64,000 bases of DNA from positions 124,001-188,000 of the forward strand of contig CAVTCZ010000005.1 of NCBI GenBank assembly GCA_963733395.1, written 5' to 3'. Below, in pieces: positions 26,108-34,889 of this stretch. The notes below the pieces were generated by a model. That model saw only the letters and a program-made list of their open reading frames with translations. It made no database searches and was not told where the DNA came from. The number at the start of each line of letters is the position of its first letter. Within the stretch, counting starts at the first letter, position 1. This DNA is from JADKAV01 sp963733395. GTDB lineage: Bacteria; Actinomycetota; Actinomycetes; S36-B12; UBA10799. The position numbers were made by a program, and so were the translations under genes.

Positions 26108-27466
26108 TCACCCGCAGACGTCGTCGCCGGCAGTGCGTGGCTGGTCCGACTCGGTGGGGTCCTTGACCGAGACCGTGGTGAGCCCGGGATAGTCGCTGCC
26201 GATCGTGACCCGGAACGTCGATCCCAGGCCGGGGACCGCGACTGTCTTCGCGCCCGGAAGGGCCGCCTCGAGCGTCTTCAGCGAGACGTCGTAGCCGGGG
26301 TCGTACTCGATCGTGGTTGCGGTGTAGGTGCCCGGTACCGGGGCGGTCACCGAGTAGCCGGAGGTCATGAAGTCGTCGTAGGCGGTGGTCGCGGTCTCGC
26401 CTGCGCCGAGCAGTTGCACGCTGATGTTCCCCGGTGCCACCTTCACGCTCGGGGCCGAGGGCCGGTCCGGGATCCGGGTGTCGTTGCGCAACGCGGTGAA
26501 GATGTCGGAGGCACCGGGGCCGTCCCACATCACCACGTTCCCGATGGCTCCCATGGCCTTCTCGCCGGCGACCGGCACTGTGCGGAACGTGACCTGCGAG
26601 GGGTCGACCTCGGCCACCCGGCGCGTGAGTTCCATGACTTGGCCGTTGTCGAGGGTCTGGTCCACCCGCATGCTGCCGAGCATCGCGTCCACGAATGCGG
26701 TGGCCCTGGCCGGATCCAGCAGCACCTCCGAACTCGCCGCCTTGTGCACCATGCTCGCCACGAACCCTTGTTGCCGCTTCATGCGGCCGATGTCGGCGGT
26801 GGGGTCGAACTCGCGGGCCCGCACGTACGCCAGTGCGTCGCGGCCCTTCAGGGTGGATCGGCCGGCGGCCAGCTGCAGACCCGAGGGCGGGTCGTAGATG
26901 TCCGCCGGGACGCAGACGTCCACGCCGCCGAGGGCATTGACCATCTTCACGAACCCGGCGAAGTTGACCTCGAGGTAGTGGTTGATGCGCAAACCCGTGG
27001 CCTGCTCGACGGTCTTCACCAGCAGCGGCGCTCCACCGTAGGCGTAGGCGCTGTTGAGCTTCTGCTCGGAGGTGTCCTGCTGCTGGCCGTTCTCGTCGGT
27101 GTACGGCGGGATGGTCACGAGCGAGTCGCGTGGCAGGCTCACCACGCTGACCCCGCCGTCGCGGCTGATGTGAGCCAGCATCATCGTGTCCGTGCGCTGG
27201 CCGTAGACATCCCAGCCGGTGTGCAGTCGCCGGACCTGCCGGTCGGATAGGCCGTCGCGACTGTCGGAACCCACCACGAGGAAGGTCAGGGGATCGCCGC
27301 TGGCCGGGGCCTCGCGGTGCTCGCCGAACGCGTCGATGCGTTGCACCTGCCCGGCGTAGTGGCGCACGGTGGCCCACGCCGCACCGCTGCCCAGCAGGAT
27401 GGCAGCGGCAGAAATCGCCGCGAACAGGCGCGCGAAGCGACGGAAGTGCACCTGGGTCCCCTTCAT
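26108..27466 (-). CDS. LytR-CpsA-Psr (LCP) family glycopolymer ligase with LytR_C domain
   Basis: 452 aa from ATG 27466. A short cytoplasmic start, one membrane helix at about residues 11-32, then the LCP domain: FLVVGSDSRDG, QRTDTMMLAHIS, SLPRDSLVTIP, LNSAYAYGGAPLLVKTVEQATGLRINHYLEVNFAGFVKMVNALGGV and DALAYVRAREFDPTADIGRMKRQQ (the conserved Asp and Arg cluster). Residues about 330-440 form a LytR_C domain. LCP enzymes transfer polyprenyl-linked polymers to peptidoglycan outside the membrane. TACGGT at 27485-27480 gives a leader of about 7 nt. An in-frame GTG at 27481 overlaps that hexamer and is less likely. It flanks the surface-polymer cluster. Confidence 0.9.
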   Translation of the reverse strand: MKGTQVHFRRFARLFAAISAAAILLGSGAAWATVRHYAGQVQRIDAFGEHREAPASGDPLTFLVVGSDSRDGLSDRQVRRLHTGWDVYGQRTDTMMLAHISRDGGVSVVSLPRDSLVTIPPYTDENGQQQDTSEQKLNSAYAYGGAPLLVKTVEQATGLRINHYLEVNFAGFVKMVNALGGVDVCVPADIYDPPSGLQLAAGRSTLKGRDALAYVRAREFDPTADIGRMKRQQGFVASMVHKAASSEVLLDPARATAFVDAMLGSMRVDQTLDNGQVMELTRRVAEVDPSQVTFRTVPVAGEKAMGAIGNVVMWDGPGASDIFTALRNDTRIPDRPSAPSVKVAPGNISVQLLGAGETATTAYDDFMTSGYSVTAPVPGTYTATTIEYDPGYDVSLKTLEAALPGAKTVAVPGLGSTFRVTIGSDYPGLTTVSVKDPTESDQPRTAGDDVCG

Positions 27467-27638
27467 TCCAACGGGTTCCACCGTAACCAGCCGACTGCCG
27501 TTTCCCGGACAACCTGGTTTGCGTGTCCCCTTGGCGGCGGAGGTTCCTCACAGATGGGCGCGGGCGCTGATCCCCAGGCCCTGATGTGAGGGTCTGGACC
27601 CATCCCGAACCTGAACAATCCCGGCATATCCGGCTCAG

Positions 27639-27681
27639 AAGTGGGCCGGTGGGCCCTCCTGAGGGGCTCGTGTGCCCACTT
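27639..27681. other. Nested palindrome between divergent LCP and glycosyltransferase genes
   Basis: AAGTGGGC at 27639-27646 pairs with GCCCACTT at 27674-27681. Inside lies a second stem, CCCTC with GAGGG. The 43-bp structure sits about 50 bp upstream of the glycosyltransferase start and about 170 bp from the LCP start. It may be an operator, a structured RNA, or a terminator of an unrecognised transcript; there is no T-run. Confidence 0.5.
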
Positions 27682-27733
27682 GTGATGACCCCGTCGACGA
27701 TCACGCCACGATCCGGGCGGGATACCGTCGTCG

Positions 27734-28729
27734 GTGATGGACCAGACCCCGCCCGTGGCCGTGATCATGCCGGTGCTCAACGAGGAGCAGCACCTGGCCG
27801 AGTCCGTGGCGGCCATCACCGGCCAGGACTACCCGGGGGAAGTGCAGATCGCGTTGGCGCTCGGACCGTCGACGGATGCGACCGACGAAGTGGCGCGCAA
27901 GTTGCGGGCCGACGATCCGCGCATCCTGCTGGTGCCCAACCCGACCGGCAAGACGCCCGCCGGACTCAACGCCGCCCTGGCGGCCACCACCCATCCGATC
28001 GTGGTCCGGGTCGACGGCCACGCGTTGCTGCCCAAGGACTACATCAGCACAGCCGTCGAAGTGCTGCAGCGGACCGGGGCGGACAACGTCGGCGGTGTCA
28101 TGGCCGCCGAGGGCGTGACCGACTTCGAGCGGGCGGTGGCGTGCGCGATGCGCTCACCGCTGGGTGTGGGAGCCGCGTCCTTCCACACCGGTGGGCAGGA
28201 GGGCCCCGCGTTGACCGTCTACCTCGGGGCGTTCCGGCGGGAGGCGCTCGAGCGCGTCGGCGGGTACGACGAGGCCTATGTGCGGGCCCAGGACTGGGAG
28301 ATGAACCACCGCATCCGGGAAGCCGGGGGGCTGATCTGGTTCACCCCCGGTATGGAGGTGACCTACCGGCCGCGCTCGACCGTGAAGGCGCTGGCCAAGC
28401 AGTACCTGCATTACGGCCGGTGGCGCCGCGAGATCATGCGGCAACATCCGCAGACGGTCAGCCTGCGGTATCTGGCGCCCCCGGCGGCCGTAACAGTCCT
28501 GGTCGCAGGCGCCGCGGCTGCGGCCGTCGGAAGCCTCGCCGGCTGGCGGCACGCCTGGTTGGGGCTGGTGCCGGCGCTCGGCTACGCCGGCGCGATCACT
28601 CTCGGCGGCTGGGCGATCGGCGCGGGTGAGCCGGCAGGCGTGCGGGCGAGGGTGCCGGTGACGCTGGCGACCATGCACCTGAGTTGGGGGGTCGGGTTCC
28701 TCACCAGTCCGGGGGACCTGCGGCCGTGA
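27734..28729 (+). CDS. Family 2 glycosyltransferase with C-terminal membrane segments
   Basis: 331 aa from GTG 27734 (ATG 27737 is an equally plausible start). PVAVIMPVLNEEQHLAESVAAITGQDYPGEVQIALALGPS, VVRVDGHALLP (metal-binding region), GAFRREALERVGGYDEAYVRAQDWEMNHRIREAGG (the ED/QDWE acceptor motif) and then two to three membrane helices from about residue 245. Resembles succinoglycan/ExoA-like transferases working on lipid-linked intermediates at the inner membrane face. TACCGT at 27723-27728 is the candidate -10. Its stop overlaps the next GT start (GTGA). Confidence 0.85.
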   Translation: MMDQTPPVAVIMPVLNEEQHLAESVAAITGQDYPGEVQIALALGPSTDATDEVARKLRADDPRILLVPNPTGKTPAGLNAALAATTHPIVVRVDGHALLPKDYISTAVEVLQRTGADNVGGVMAAEGVTDFERAVACAMRSPLGVGAASFHTGGQEGPALTVYLGAFRREALERVGGYDEAYVRAQDWEMNHRIREAGGLIWFTPGMEVTYRPRSTVKALAKQYLHYGRWRREIMRQHPQTVSLRYLAPPAAVTVLVAGAAAAAVGSLAGWRHAWLGLVPALGYAGAITLGGWAIGAGEPAGVRARVPVTLATMHLSWGVGFLTSPGDLRP

Positions 28730-29740
28730 CCGACGTCAGCGCCATCATCTGCGCCTTCGGGCCGCAGCCGCACCTGCACGCTGCCGTGGCAGCGTTGCGG
28801 GCCAGTCAGGTCGGTCGATGTCGAGGTGATCGTGGTCGACAACGGCAGCCCGGACTGCGCCGGACTCGAATCGGACGTGGTTCTCATCGAGCCGGGGTAC
28901 AACACGGGCTTCGCCGCCGGCTGCAACCTCGGCGCCGGTGCCGCCACCGGGGCCACCTTGGCCTTCGTCAACAGTGATGCCCTGGTGGCCCCGGATTGCC
29001 TGTCCCGCCTGCACGCGGCGGCCGGCCAGCCCGGGGCCGGACTGGCCGGGGCGACCATCCTCCTGGCGGAGGAGCCTGACGTCGTCAACTCCTGGGGCAA
29101 TCCGGTGCATCTGCTGGGTTTCTCCTGGGCGGGTGGGTACGGGCATCCCGCAGCGCAGGTCGAGGGCGGCCCGGTCGCGAGTATCTCGGGCGCCGTCTTC
29201 GCCGCGCGCCGGGATGTCTACCGGGATCTCGGCGGTATGGATCCGGTCTATTTCACCTACGGTGAGGATGTCGATCTTTCGCTGCGTGCCTGGCTGCGCG
29301 GCGTGGATGTCCAGGTGGTGCCCGACGCTCTGGCCTGGCACCACTACGACTTCTCCCGCAACCCGGACAAGATGTACCTGCTGGAACGCAACCGTCTGGT
29401 CACCCTGCTGACCACGTACCGGGCGCGGACCCTGTGGGCTCTGGCGCCGCTGCTGGTCGCCTCGGAGGTGGCGTTGGCGGTGCGCAGCAGGCAGGAGGGC
29501 TGGGGTTCGCAGAAGGTCAGGGGCTGGCGCTGGCTGGCCGGAAACCGCCGATATCTGCGGACCCGGCGCAACCGGCTGCAAGGCGGGCGCCGGGTGGGTG
29601 ACGAGCAACTCCTGGCACACCTGACGACCGCCTTGGACCCGCCGGCACGGTTCGGCATGGCGGTGTCGCCGGGGGTGCAGCAGGCGATCGACTGGTACTG
29701 GCACCGCGTCGGCGCGCCGGTGGCAGGGGTGGGGCGGTAG
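28726..29740 (+). CDS. Family 2 glycosyltransferase (rhamnosyltransferase-like); frame break near 28810-28822
   Basis: Starts at GTG 28726, overlapping the preceding stop. The first 30 codons read VTDVSAIICAFGPQPHLHAAVAALRASQ. A single extra base near 28815 then shifts into the frame VEVIVVDNGSPDCAGLES, which continues with NTGFAAGCNLGAGAATGATLAFVNSDALV, ISGAVFAARRDVYRDLGGMDPVYFTYGEDVDLSLRAWLRG and DALAWHHYDFSRNPDKMYLLERNRL. These are the blocks of the WbbL/rhamnosyltransferase-type GT2 branch. With one base removed the protein would be about 337 aa and complete. Probable assembly indel. Confidence 0.8.
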
Positions 29741-29782
29741 GACACTGCCAAAGCACATCGCCGCCTCCTGAGCGCCACCGAC

Positions 29783-29788
29783 TACAGT
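29783..29788 (+). promoter_or_regulatory. Leaderless -10 (TACAGT) of the bifunctional glycosyltransferase gene
   Basis: TACAGT 7 nt before ATG 29796; used to prefer this start over the GTG at 29790, which would be only 1 nt away. Confidence 0.6.
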
Positions 29789-29795
29789 CGTGCCA

Positions 29796-32700
29796 ATGGG
29801 GCTGAGTGTCGTCGTCGCGTGCCACAACGTGGCCGAGTTCCTGCCTGCGTGCCTCGATTCCCTGCTCGCGCAACAGACCCCCGCGACCCAGGTGATCCTC
29901 GTCAACGACGGTTCGAGCGACGAGACCGGCGCGATCTGTGAACGGTACGCCGCAGCCCATGACGGCTGGTCGGTGGTCATCGGCCCGGGCAGCGGTCCCG
30001 GCGGCGCCCGGGATCTCGGACTGGACCACGTGACTTCGGACTTCCTGGCCTTCGTCGACGGGGACGATGTGGTCCCCGCGGAGGGGTTCCGGGTGCTGTT
30101 GTCCAGCCTGCAGAAGACCGGTTCGGACTTCGCCGCGGGCGACGTGCAGCGCTACGACGGCGTGCATCTGACCCCCAGCGGCCCACATCGCAACGCGATC
30201 ATCGCCACGAAACTGCGCACCACGATCCACCGCACCCCCAGCCTGATGTACGACACCACCTCCTGGAACAAGGTCTTCCGCACGGCTTTCTGGCGCGAGG
30301 CGGGGCTGCGGTTCCAGGCCAACGTGACCTACGAGGACCTGCCGGTGATGGTCGCGGCACATGTGCGGGCGCAGCAGGTCGATGTGCTCAAGACGCCGGT
30401 CTACTGGTGGCGCCGGCGGATCGACGCCGATGCTTCCATCACCCAGCGCCGGTCCGAGACCGGCAACCTCGTGGACCGCATGAACGCCATCGACGAGGTC
30501 GAGCGGATGCTCGCCGACGACGAGTTCCTCAAGCGCACGCATGACCGCAAGGTGCTCACGTTCGACGTGCCGCTCTACGTGCCGTACTACGCCGACGCCG
30601 ACGAGGCCTATCAGAAGGTGTTCCTGGAACGGGTCGGGTCATTCGTGCGCGGGGCGGCTCCGGAGGTGCTCGAGGAACTGCCGCCGCGCGACCGGCTGCG
30701 CTACTGGCTCATCGAACAGGGCCGCCACGGCGATCTGCTCGAGTTCCTGGAGTTCGAGCGCGACCCGTACGCGGTGCGCAAGACCGTGCCCGGCGATGGC
30801 GTGACCTATGCGGACATGCCGTTCCTGGGCGAGCCGGGCTACCCGATGGAGCTGTACGCCTGGGGTAAGGCGCAGCCGGTGGCCTCCGAGGTGGAGCGGC
30901 TGGAGTGGACGCCGGAGGGGCTGTCCGCGGCCGGGTACGCGTACCTGGAGGGGATCGAGTCCGGCGACTCGCAGCAGCGCAAACTGCGCATCCGGGTGGT
31001 CGGCGGCGAGGAACCCTTCTCGGTGCCGGTGAAGTGGCACAACCGGCAGGATCTGACCGCCAAGGAGTCGACGGCGGAGGTGTCGTACGACAACGTGGGG
31101 TTGTCCTTCACGCTGCCGTTCGAGCAGTTGCCGGCCGAGGGGCTGCTGCGCATCGATGTGGACGTCGCCGCTCCGGGCGGCCGCCGTCGGGTGCCGCTGG
31201 CCGGGACCTTCGACGGTGCCACCCAACTGCCCCGGCGCGTTCGGCTGCCCGACGGGCGCGTGGCCGCCGTGCGATGGCGGGGCGAGTCGCTCGGCGTGGC
31301 CGTGTACCCCGACCAGCCGCGGGTCACCGCGGTCGAGGTGCCGGGTCCGGACGTGGTCCGGGTGCATTTCGACCGGGTGTTGCCGGACACGGACGTGGTG
31401 GCCAGGCGCCGGGATGACTTCGAAGAGGTGCGGGTTCCGCTGGCGGCGACCGTGGATCTGGACCTGTCGCAGATGCCCGAGCTGGACTCCGCGATACAGA
31501 TCGAGTTCGACGTGCTCCTGCAGGGCCGCGACGACGCGGAGCCGTCGCCGGCGATCCTGCTGCCGGGCCTGCCCGAGGTGCTGGCCGCCCCCAGCCGCCG
31601 GGAGTTCTACGCGCGGGCGGGAATCACCGGTGGCCTGGTCGTCACCGATCGGCAACCGCGCCCACGGTTGCTGGCGTGGCGCGCTGCCCGGGATGGACTG
31701 CGACTGACCGGCGATCGCTCGGCCGGACTCACCAGCCTGGTCCTGGAGAACCGCAACGGCGTACGCAGCGAGTACCCGGTGACGCCGGCCGGTGACCGGT
31801 GGGAGGTGTTGCTGCCGGCCGCGGACTCCCGCACGGAGGACGGGCTCACCCACCTGCCGGCGGGGCGGTGGAGCCTGCTGACGCCCGACGACGTGCCGGT
31901 GCACGTCGCCCAGGAGCGCCGCGAGCAGATGGTCGAGCCGGACTGGATGATCTTCAGCGGTGTGAAGGTCGGGGTCCGTGCCCGCCGCAGTGCGACCGCA
32001 TACCTGCAGGTGGACCCGTCCGGTGACATCCGGCCGCCCGGGTTGAAGGGCCGCCGGCAGATCATCGACGAGTACTACCCGAAGCGCCGCAGCAAACGCA
32101 CCCGGAAGGTGCTGCTGTTCGAGAACTGGAAGGGCAAGCAGTACAGCGACAGCCTGCGGGCCATCGACGAGGAGCTGCGCCGTCGCCGCGACCGTCGCAG
32201 GCGCGTGTGGGTGGTCCGCGACCACGGTGTCCGCATGCCCCACGGCGTGGATACGGTCCTGCGATTCAGCCCCGAGTACTACGACCTGCTCGCCCGCGCC
32301 CGCTGGGTGCTGTCCAACGACTCGATCGATCCCAGTTACGTCAAGCGTGACGACCAGACCTACGTCCAGACCTGGCACGGCACTCCGCTGAAGAAGGTCG
32401 GGCAGGACATCGAGAAGGTCAACTTCGCGCGGAAAGGGTACCTCGAGACCTTCGCGGAGGAAGCCTCGAAATGGGACTACCTGGTCTCGCCGAACCCCTA
32501 CACCTCCGACATCATGACCCGGGCGTTCGGCATACCGCGCAAGGGGCTGCTGGAGACCGGGTACCCGCGCAACGACATCTTCTACCGCCCCGAACGCGAG
32601 GTGCGGGCGGCGGCGGCCCGGCAGCGACTCGGCCTGTCCGCGGACCAGAAAGTGATCCTCTACGCCCCGACCTGGCGCGACGACCGGTACGACGACCGCG

Positions 32701-33185
32701 GCCGGTACATCTTCGACCTGAAGCTCAACGTGGACGCGTTGCGGGAGCGGTTCGGGGGCACGCATGTCCTGCTGCTGCGCGGACACCACCTGCTGGCCAC
32801 CCGGGCAGGGATCCCGGCGGAGGGCGGGTTCGTGCGCAACGTCTCGGCCTATCCGGACATCAGCGACCTCTACTTGATCGCCGATGTGATGATCACCGAC
32901 TACTCGTCGGTCATGTTCGACTACGTCAACACCGGCCGCCCGATGCTCTTCTTCACGTGGGACCTCGACGACTACCGGGACCGGGTGCGCGGCCTGTACT
33001 TCGATCTCACCGAGGACCCGCCGGGGCCCATCTGCCGAACGTCCGGGGAGGTGCTGGCCGCGCTCGAGGACCTGGGCGACGTCGAGCAGCAGTACGCCGC
33101 GGCTTACGGCCGTTTCCGGGAGCGGTTCTGCGCGTGGGAGGACGGGAACGCCGCAGCGCGGGTCATCGATGCAGCACTGCGCTGA
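29796..33185 (+). CDS. Bifunctional GT2 glycosyltransferase / CDP-glycerol glycerophosphotransferase-like protein
   Basis: 1129 aa. Residues 1-220 are a GT2 domain (LSVVVACHNVAEFLPACLDSLLAQQ, VNDGSSDETG, FVDGDDVVP, TSWNKVFRTAFW). Residues about 350-740 are a beta-rich region without catalytic signature. Residues about 760-1125 are a TagF-type glycerophosphotransferase: QTWHGTPLKKVGQD near 858, ETGYPRNDIFY, ILYAPTWRDDRYDDRG near 956, LLLRGHHLL and ITDYSSVMFDYVNTGRPM near 1034. The two catalytic modules imply a chain-building enzyme adding a sugar and a polyol phosphate, as in teichoic acid synthesis. The leaderless start begins an operon whose next gene overlaps by 17 bp. Confidence 0.9.
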   Translation: MGLSVVVACHNVAEFLPACLDSLLAQQTPATQVILVNDGSSDETGAICERYAAAHDGWSVVIGPGSGPGGARDLGLDHVTSDFLAFVDGDDVVPAEGFRVLLSSLQKTGSDFAAGDVQRYDGVHLTPSGPHRNAIIATKLRTTIHRTPSLMYDTTSWNKVFRTAFWREAGLRFQANVTYEDLPVMVAAHVRAQQVDVLKTPVYWWRRRIDADASITQRRSETGNLVDRMNAIDEVERMLADDEFLKRTHDRKVLTFDVPLYVPYYADADEAYQKVFLERVGSFVRGAAPEVLEELPPRDRLRYWLIEQGRHGDLLEFLEFERDPYAVRKTVPGDGVTYADMPFLGEPGYPMELYAWGKAQPVASEVERLEWTPEGLSAAGYAYLEGIESGDSQQRKLRIRVVGGEEPFSVPVKWHNRQDLTAKESTAEVSYDNVGLSFTLPFEQLPAEGLLRIDVDVAAPGGRRRVPLAGTFDGATQLPRRVRLPDGRVAAVRWRGESLGVAVYPDQPRVTAVEVPGPDVVRVHFDRVLPDTDVVARRRDDFEEVRVPLAATVDLDLSQMPELDSAIQIEFDVLLQGRDDAEPSPAILLPGLPEVLAAPSRREFYARAGITGGLVVTDRQPRPRLLAWRAARDGLRLTGDRSAGLTSLVLENRNGVRSEYPVTPAGDRWEVLLPAADSRTEDGLTHLPAGRWSLLTPDDVPVHVAQERREQMVEPDWMIFSGVKVGVRARRSATAYLQVDPSGDIRPPGLKGRRQIIDEYYPKRRSKRTRKVLLFENWKGKQYSDSLRAIDEELRRRRDRRRRVWVVRDHGVRMPHGVDTVLRFSPEYYDLLARARWVLSNDSIDPSYVKRDDQTYVQTWHGTPLKKVGQDIEKVNFARKGYLETFAEEASKWDYLVSPNPYTSDIMTRAFGIPRKGLLETGYPRNDIFYRPEREVRAAAARQRLGLSADQKVILYAPTWRDDRYDDRGRYIFDLKLNVDALRERFGGTHVLLLRGHHLLATRAGIPAEGGFVRNVSAYPDISDLYLIADVMITDYSSVMFDYVNTGRPMLFFTWDLDDYRDRVRGLYFDLTEDPPGPICRTSGEVLAALEDLGDVEQQYAAAYGRFRERFCAWEDGNAAARVIDAALR

Positions 33186-34626
33186 CCCCTGGCGGTGGCG
33201 CGTCGATGCGCCGGTGGTGCTGCTGCTGACCGTGGCCACAGCAGTGCTGGCGTGGATGTTCCGCGCGGTGCTGGTGACTTCGGACCCGTGGCACTATGCG
33301 CAGGCGGCGCTGGACTTCGGGACCCATGAGTGGATCCCGTCGGGCTTGACGCGCTGGGGGATCATCGTGCCGCTGCTGCCGGTGGCCGCGGTCTTCGGCC
33401 AGACCCTGCCGACGTTCTACGCCTTCGCGTTCCTGGCGACGGCGCTGGTGGTCCCGGTCGTGTACGTGCTGGCCAGGTGGGTCGGTCCGCCGGCGGTGGC
33501 GGCGCTGACCGTGGTGGCGTTCGTCGCGATGCCCCTGACATTCAGCAACCTCTCGCGCGGCTACCCGGACCTGATGGCGGTGGCACTCAACGGGCTCACC
33601 TTGATCCTCGTGCTCGTGGCGCGCGACCGGGACCGGGTGTGGCCCTTGTTGCTCGCCGGGTTGGTCGCAGGGTGGGCCTTCGAAGTCCGGGAGACCACCG
33701 TCTTCACCTGGCCGATCTTCGCCGTGCTCATCTGGACGGTGTCGCGCCGCTGGGTCGGTTACGCGGCGGTGCTGGTCGGTCTGGTGCCCTGGGCGGTGCT
33801 GGACCTCGGACTGTCCTGGCTGACGCTGGACGACCCGCTGGCGAAGTGGCACGTGCTGACCGGTTCGGATCTCAACGACTCCACCTCGCCGCTGGACGGC
33901 TCCTACCTCGGGCAGCAGCGGTGGTGGTACCTCACCCGGCTGCCGCTGGCGATGGCCGCGGAGCCGTGGGGATGGGTCTTGCTGCTGGTCTGTGCGCTGG
34001 GCATCCTCGGCGGGCTGGTCCTGCGCGGCCGGGTGGGGCTGTACGTGCTGTGGGCGGTGCTGCCGGCGCTGCTGCTCGTCCTGCAGGCCGGGGTCCTGGA
34101 TCCGCAGCACCCGAGCGTGCGGGTCGATGTCCCGCGCTATTGGCTGGCCTTCCTGCCGGGGCTGACGATCGCCGCGGTCGCGCTGTGCGCCCGGGCTGCG
34201 GCGGCAGCACGCCTGCCGCGGGTGCTGGGTGCCGGGGCACTCGCCGCGCTGGTGCTGGTCGCGGGGGTGCGTTTCGCCGCCACGGAACCCACGTTCTACC
34301 CGAACAGCGGGGATCTTCCGTACCGGGTGGCCGAGGTGTTGCCCGAGGGCCCGCAGGTGTTCACCGACGGGCGTACCCTGCGCATCCTGCCGGTGTACCT
34401 CGAGAGCATGGGTCGCAGCGTCGACCTGCGGGACTTCACCCGCCGCGGCGAAGTGCCCGAGTCCGGGCAGTACGTGCTGCTCTTCAGCGACACCGACGAG
34501 ACCTGCGAGTTCTGCAAGCTCGACTACGACCTGTGGCGGGCCGAGGGCAACTCCCTGCCGCTGGGCGACTACCGGTTGGTGTGGACCGCGCCGGACGGCA
34601 AGGCCCGGCTGTACCAGGTGCCGTGA
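33169..34626 (+). CDS. Multi-pass membrane glycosyltransferase (GT39/ArnT-like fold)
   Basis: 485 aa with roughly ten membrane helices. The first periplasmic loop carries the acidic WxxxD-type motif expected of polyprenyl-phosphate-dependent transferases (VTSDPWHYAQAALDFGTHEW). A C-terminal soluble part (about residues 370-485) has a CEFCKLDYD motif. GT-C enzymes of this kind use lipid-linked sugars on the outer membrane face to decorate polymers. It overlaps the end of the bifunctional transferase by 17 bp, suggesting co-expression in the surface polymer pathway. Family placement is by topology and loop motif rather than by strong signature. Confidence 0.7.
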   Translation: MQHCADPWRWRVDAPVVLLLTVATAVLAWMFRAVLVTSDPWHYAQAALDFGTHEWIPSGLTRWGIIVPLLPVAAVFGQTLPTFYAFAFLATALVVPVVYVLARWVGPPAVAALTVVAFVAMPLTFSNLSRGYPDLMAVALNGLTLILVLVARDRDRVWPLLLAGLVAGWAFEVRETTVFTWPIFAVLIWTVSRRWVGYAAVLVGLVPWAVLDLGLSWLTLDDPLAKWHVLTGSDLNDSTSPLDGSYLGQQRWWYLTRLPLAMAAEPWGWVLLLVCALGILGGLVLRGRVGLYVLWAVLPALLLVLQAGVLDPQHPSVRVDVPRYWLAFLPGLTIAAVALCARAAAAARLPRVLGAGALAALVLVAGVRFAATEPTFYPNSGDLPYRVAEVLPEGPQVFTDGRTLRILPVYLESMGRSVDLRDFTRRGEVPESGQYVLLFSDTDETCEFCKLDYDLWRAEGNSLPLGDYRLVWTAPDGKARLYQVP

Positions 34627-34753
34627 GGGTGCCGGTCCGTGCTGGCCTCGCGCGCCGGGAGATCGGTCCCGGTCGCCGTGGATCTTCTGTCCCGGTGGTG
34701 CACCCCGGGCCACCTCCGATGCAATCTGCGGCACCGTCTAGCGTCAAGGCAGC

Positions 34754-34828
34754 CGTTAGTCCTAGTGACAGGCGTTGGCGTCAGGCGCGGACTTCCGGCC
34801 AACAGCCGTCAGCCTCCAGCGACTAACG
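34754..34828. other. Two-stem inverted repeat upstream of the sulfotransferase-like pair
   Basis: Outer arms CGTTAGTC (34754-34761) and GACTAACG (34821-34828) are perfect 8-bp complements. Inside, GGCGTTGG and CCAACAGCC can form a second stem with one bulge. The element precedes the candidate TAGACT promoter (34876-34881), so it would be upstream DNA, or part of a transcript reading through from the glycosyltransferase. No known RNA family is recognised. Confidence 0.5.
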
Positions 34829-34889
34829 AGAGTGAGCCAACCGCACCATGGGCCAGGAGGCGCAGGCCGGGTCCATAGACTGCTGTCCC

